In this document: piece by piece, positions 60,501-64,000 of the stretch
How the letters are laid out: each line of letters starts with the position of its first letter
Numbering within the stretch: position 1 is the stretch's first letter
Source of the DNA: Prochilodus magdalenae
Lineage: Eukaryota; Chordata; Actinopteri; Characiformes; Prochilodontidae
Reading direction: 5' to 3'
NCBI GenBank assembly: GCA_024036415.1
Contig: JAMWET010000767.1
Coordinates: 167,792 to 231,791, forward strand
Length of the DNA stretch: 64,000 bases
The notes under the pieces: generated by a model
Databases searched by the model: none
The model's input: only the letters and a program-made list of their open reading frames with translations
What the model was told of the DNA's origin: nothing
Translations under genes and position numbers: made by a program

Positions 60501-61594
60501 CTTCCAAAAAGTGATCTACGGTTTGACTTATGCCATGGGCAGCACGTAGCGTTACGCTTGAGTGGTCACCACAGAGAAAACCTCATGTATGGAATTTCGT
60601 ACGTTCAGATGTTCCAAAATGAACCGTATGTGATCAGGCAGGATGGGGCTCGGGGATATCTACTGGAGTTAGCAGGCTAAAAAGCTAGCCCCAGCCTGTA
60701 CTGTTTTAGTACCACTGTGGTACTGAGTGGTGATAGTGAGCCACTGAGCGCTGTAGGAGGGGAATGGGTCCAAACATGAGAGGATGGAGAAGTAGCTATT
60801 GGGCTGCCCAACGAAGTATCCTAGCCTCCTGTCAGTCACGGTGATAAGGCGCTGCCTCCTGGTTAGATCAGTAAAGGACAGGTAGGACAATGAGAGGAGC
60901 AGGACACACAACCATGGCTGAGATCTGGAGAGCGACTGTGCACCACCAGGCCAATCGGCAATTAGACCGGACAAGCGCACCAAGGGATGTTCCTCTTCGG
61001 CGGACCGGTAAGGATGGAGAGGTAGGAGGAGGGAATGACATTTTCCTTCCCTTACTGTGATATGTTGCCCCCAGTGTTGGAGGATGAATTTTGACAGGTT
61101 GTTGTCATCCTTGCTGATTTCTTCTTTTAACTGCTCCAGCGGCACAGGGAGCCCAAAGCAACCCCACTCCCATAGAAACGATCAGAGGAAGTGCTTCCAA
61201 GGATTCCGGGTGTGGGTCGTCCTTTCCGGTCCTATCGTACATAGGGAAGTGATTACAGAACATGTGAAATGGGGTCCGGGGGGTGACTACAAGACATTTC
61301 AAAAACCGCTAGCAGAAGCCAAGAGAACGGTTGACTACGCCAACGCCAGGTATTTAAAACCACGGAATGTTCTGACAGCATCAGGGCAAACATGGACCCA
61401 ACCCACGGCTGGAAGATCCATCGGCCTTCAGCTTCCAACAACCTTCAAACTAACAAAGGCTTATGTATCTGCTCTCGGCGCCTTGCTGTTCTTAGTTGTT
61501 TAACGGTATGTGGTGTTTATTCAGGGGGGGGGGGGGGGTGGGGCACGTGGGTATGTTGGACTGGAACTGTTTGTGAATTTATTCAGATTAACAT
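57536..61594. other. Irregular sequence, no gene supported
   Basis: 57,540-57,800 is AT-rich and looks normal. The remainder is GC- and CpG-rich with overlapping frames in all phases (up to 158 codons at 60,669-61,145). None is recognisable. ACCTGCTCCTCAACACACCTG (about 58,852), in overlapping parts, with CATCATCAGCTCATGATAAC, resembles a common fish repeat. A run of 15 or so G lies at 61,525-61,539. Confidence 0.45.
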
Positions 61595-61780
61595 TTTAAT
61601 TACTTTTCCTTTATTTACCCAGAAAAAAACTCATGAGATATAACTCCCATCTGCAGGAGAGTCCTGGCCAGGATAGGCTGGCAGCAGCCGTAAAACGGTA
61701 ACAACCAAAAAAACGGACATGCAGCATTCAAACCAAAAAATAATCAACCATTATGTCATCAGGGCAAAGCAGCGACAAGA
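61595..61780. mobile_element. Dispersed vertebrate-type repeat, diverged
   Basis: CCTTTATTTACCCAGAAAAA, ATCTGCAGGAGAGTCCTGGC and CAGGATAGGCTGGCAGCAGC, followed by AAAACGGTAACAACC, match the order of a fish repeat I recall (tttatttacccagg ... agagtcctggccaagataggcagcag). It shows that at least this part of the right end is real fish DNA. Class and borders are unknown. Confidence 0.6.
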
Positions 61781-64000
61781 TTAGTCTCTAATCCAGTCAC
61801 AACAGCTCCTTATTAATAATTTCCGTACATACAGAGGGGAATCTTCAGGAAGTACATCTTTCAGGAATGAGACCATGTCCTCTCCATATTACAGATTTAC
61901 AAAGGTCATAAAAGTAGTCCAAATGACTCTGCAGTCAGTAAACAAAAGAGGGACAGTTAGTACCTGGAAACGTGCAGTGTCTGAAGAACAACCCGGAATG
62001 ATTGTACAGCTGAACTATGGTGGTCGCTTCCGGGGGAATGAGGGGATAACAACACATAGAGGAGGGTGAGGTCAGCATGGCTGATAGTTTGGGGATCTGT
62101 CCTGAGTGAGGACATTACAGTTCGGTGTCTGTAGATAAAGGAGACGCAGGGTTGAATGGGACTATATGGGAGAAGAGGGATGGGGCAAAATAGACGATGG
62201 TGCAAACGAATTTGTGCCCTGAGGACGGGGCATCAGGAGTAACTGTCTGTCAGAGGTACAGTAGAGGGGCGTGTTACTTTCAAGATTCAGAGTACACCGT
62301 GACGACCAGCGTGATCGTACACACAGTGAATGGAGACCATCTGATGGAGCCAGTCGCTCTACGCTAGATTCCCAGAATTCCCTGTTTATATCCCACGCAG
62401 TGAGAGACCTCAAGGCAGTGTTCCTATGTTATGTGTATCTTGGGTGGGGAGTGGGTGCGTTAAGCGGGACAGTGCCATGAGAGGAGCCAGAGAGACCCGG
62501 GTGCGACGTGAGATGCTCCGGTCGGGGCCGATCGATAGTTAGAGGAGCACACTTACCAGGACAGAAGGTCCTCCGGATACCGGGGGGACGAAACAACAGC
62601 ATTACCTGCACTGCCCCTTATCAGCTTGTGCCCCCCGGCTCCTCGGAGAGGGGGTGGTCAGGGACGGACACAGGACGGGTGTGTGGACACCTTATTATTC
62701 CTGAAGACCCTCACCCATCTTATTCTCCTCGGCTGGGTCCACAAGCCCGGCTAGCAGGAGAGTTTCCACTGCACTGGGCTATTGCTGGTTCTCTCCAGCT
62801 GAGGCGCTTCAAGGAGTTCTTTCAGGAAGGAGCTCATTCTAAACAGGCTTCTCGCTATACGGCTGACACATCCGGAGGGACGGGCTCAGGACGTTCTCAG
62901 AGCCACGCGGAACACTCACCTGCAGGACCATGTGAGAAGTTGAGTCACATTATTATGCACACAGCTCCTAAAACAAGGTTCCCCAGCTCTCTGGTCCACT
63001 CGTCCTACATGTGGAATGCGAGGTACCGAATACGAATCCACTTGCAGGATTCACACTACACCCAGAACCTGCTTGACCGAGACTGCCAGTACAACCCCCG
63101 GCTCCCTGATTTCCCCAGACTCTGTGAACAACTCAGCATCGTGGGACCACCTTGATCGCCGTGTTGGCTCTATGGCTCCTCCCCACGCTACCGGTAAGAA
63201 AAGATGGTTGAGGAAGAGTTGAGACAAACCGAAGACGAATGCTATGAGGAGAACCTGCATGAGGAGAACATGCTGATGAGGAAACCAGGACGGTAGGCAA
63301 TGTTCTGATTTGTAGCTGGGAGTGCTTCAAAGTCTCAAGTCTCATCGGGCCACTGAAGCACTTTCAGCTGTTCTCCAACACTCGTTCTCATCACAATCGG
63401 GATTAACCCGTTAGAGCCCAGGACCTGTTTCCCCTTAACGGACAAGGATCAGATACTGTGAGAAAGAGGTCACATGACTATACCAGCAGCGCAACTATCA
63501 TTGGGTTCTAGATATGGGGTCAGGATAGGTGTTCCATGTAATATAGAACATGTTATGAAAGCATTAGAGATGTTAATGGGGCGGGAGGGGTCAGGTATGT
63601 TCTAGTACGGGCCCCCGGAGGGATAAAGACTGTACGAGGAACGTTCCGGACACGTACCCACGTGGGTTATGATGTATGATGGTGCTGTGTCCGACACAGT
63701 CTCACCCGGTTTTACTTGTGCTGCTGTAACAAATGCAGGCCACAGATGCCGCTTGTGTCCAAATGCTTTGAAGTGATTCCCAGGAACAACAGGACAAGCA
63801 TCAAAGCTCAGCCGGGGCTTCTTTAAGCCATGCCGTTGCAGCTTCACAGGATGTGAGCAAGATTCCATCAAGCAGACATAACGACAAAGGCAAAGACACA
63901 GAAATGAAGCACGTGTGGAACCAGATCGCCCCAGCCCCCACTCCAAAAACACGGAACGACGTCAAAGGAACCAGCGCCAAAAATGACACAAAAGAAAAAG
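61781..64000. other. Irregular sequence, no gene supported
   Basis: 61,781-62,010 may belong to the preceding repeat. The rest contains overlapping frames on both strands, the longest 215 codons (62,508-63,155), rich in Arg, Gly, Ser and Pro and resembling no family I know. CpG is again frequent. The window ends without a recognisable boundary. Confidence 0.45.

Noticed and set aside
62508..63155. 215-codon plus-strand ORF
   Set aside because: It has no motif or family resemblance, the other frames are also open, and it lies in the CpG-rich block where consensus quality is suspect.

Overview
This window reads as vertebrate, most likely teleost fish, non-coding nuclear DNA. The evidence is CpG-poor AT-rich sequence over most of its length, many decayed Tc1-like DNA transposons, an RTE-type LINE fragment, CA and GAT microsatellites, very large minisatellites and an interstitial TTAGGG tract. 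Several interspersed repeats (about 5.3, 9.0, 25.4, 35.7, 37.1, 39.1 and 61.6 kb) resemble families I recall from otophysan fish (characins, catfish, carps). The species cannot be named. No complete protein-coding gene, tRNA or rRNA was found, so the window is probably a gene desert or a very large intron. The long ORFs are mostly low-complexity artefacts or chance.

Layout. 0-5 kb: unique sequence, then a 30-bp minisatellite (3.26-4.64 kb). 5-10.6 kb: AT-rich DNA with MITE-like repeats and a short telomeric tract. 10.6-15.8 kb: a 54-bp minisatellite of about 96 copies with 918-bp higher-order duplications. 15.8-32.1 kb: blocks that look like conserved non-coding DNA, separated by a cluster of Tc1-like elements of at least three families. 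Two copies of an internally deleted family (called I here) are inserted inside copies of another family (II). 32-40 kb: microsatellites, repeats and GC-richer blocks. 40.9-42.1 kb: a decayed ~30-bp repeat whose core matches the heat-shock-element consensus. 42.6-51.3 kb: GC-richer blocks, an RTE-type LINE fragment, a GAACC-rich repeat and two weak, phase-compatible candidate exons (47.7 and 49.3 kb).

51.6-64 kb: a 31-bp minisatellite that dissolves into CT-rich and CpG-rich sequence unlike the rest of the window. Corrupted 31-bp motifs recur as far as 57.5 kb, so I read much of this part as poor consensus or assembly over a large repeat. ORFs there should not be trusted.

No genes can be seen acting together. 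The content is repeats, transposon fossils and putative regulatory DNA. No convincing new biological system was found. The best leads are the heat-shock-element-like repeat, the higher-order 54-bp array, the nested Tc1 elements and the possible two-exon gene end.
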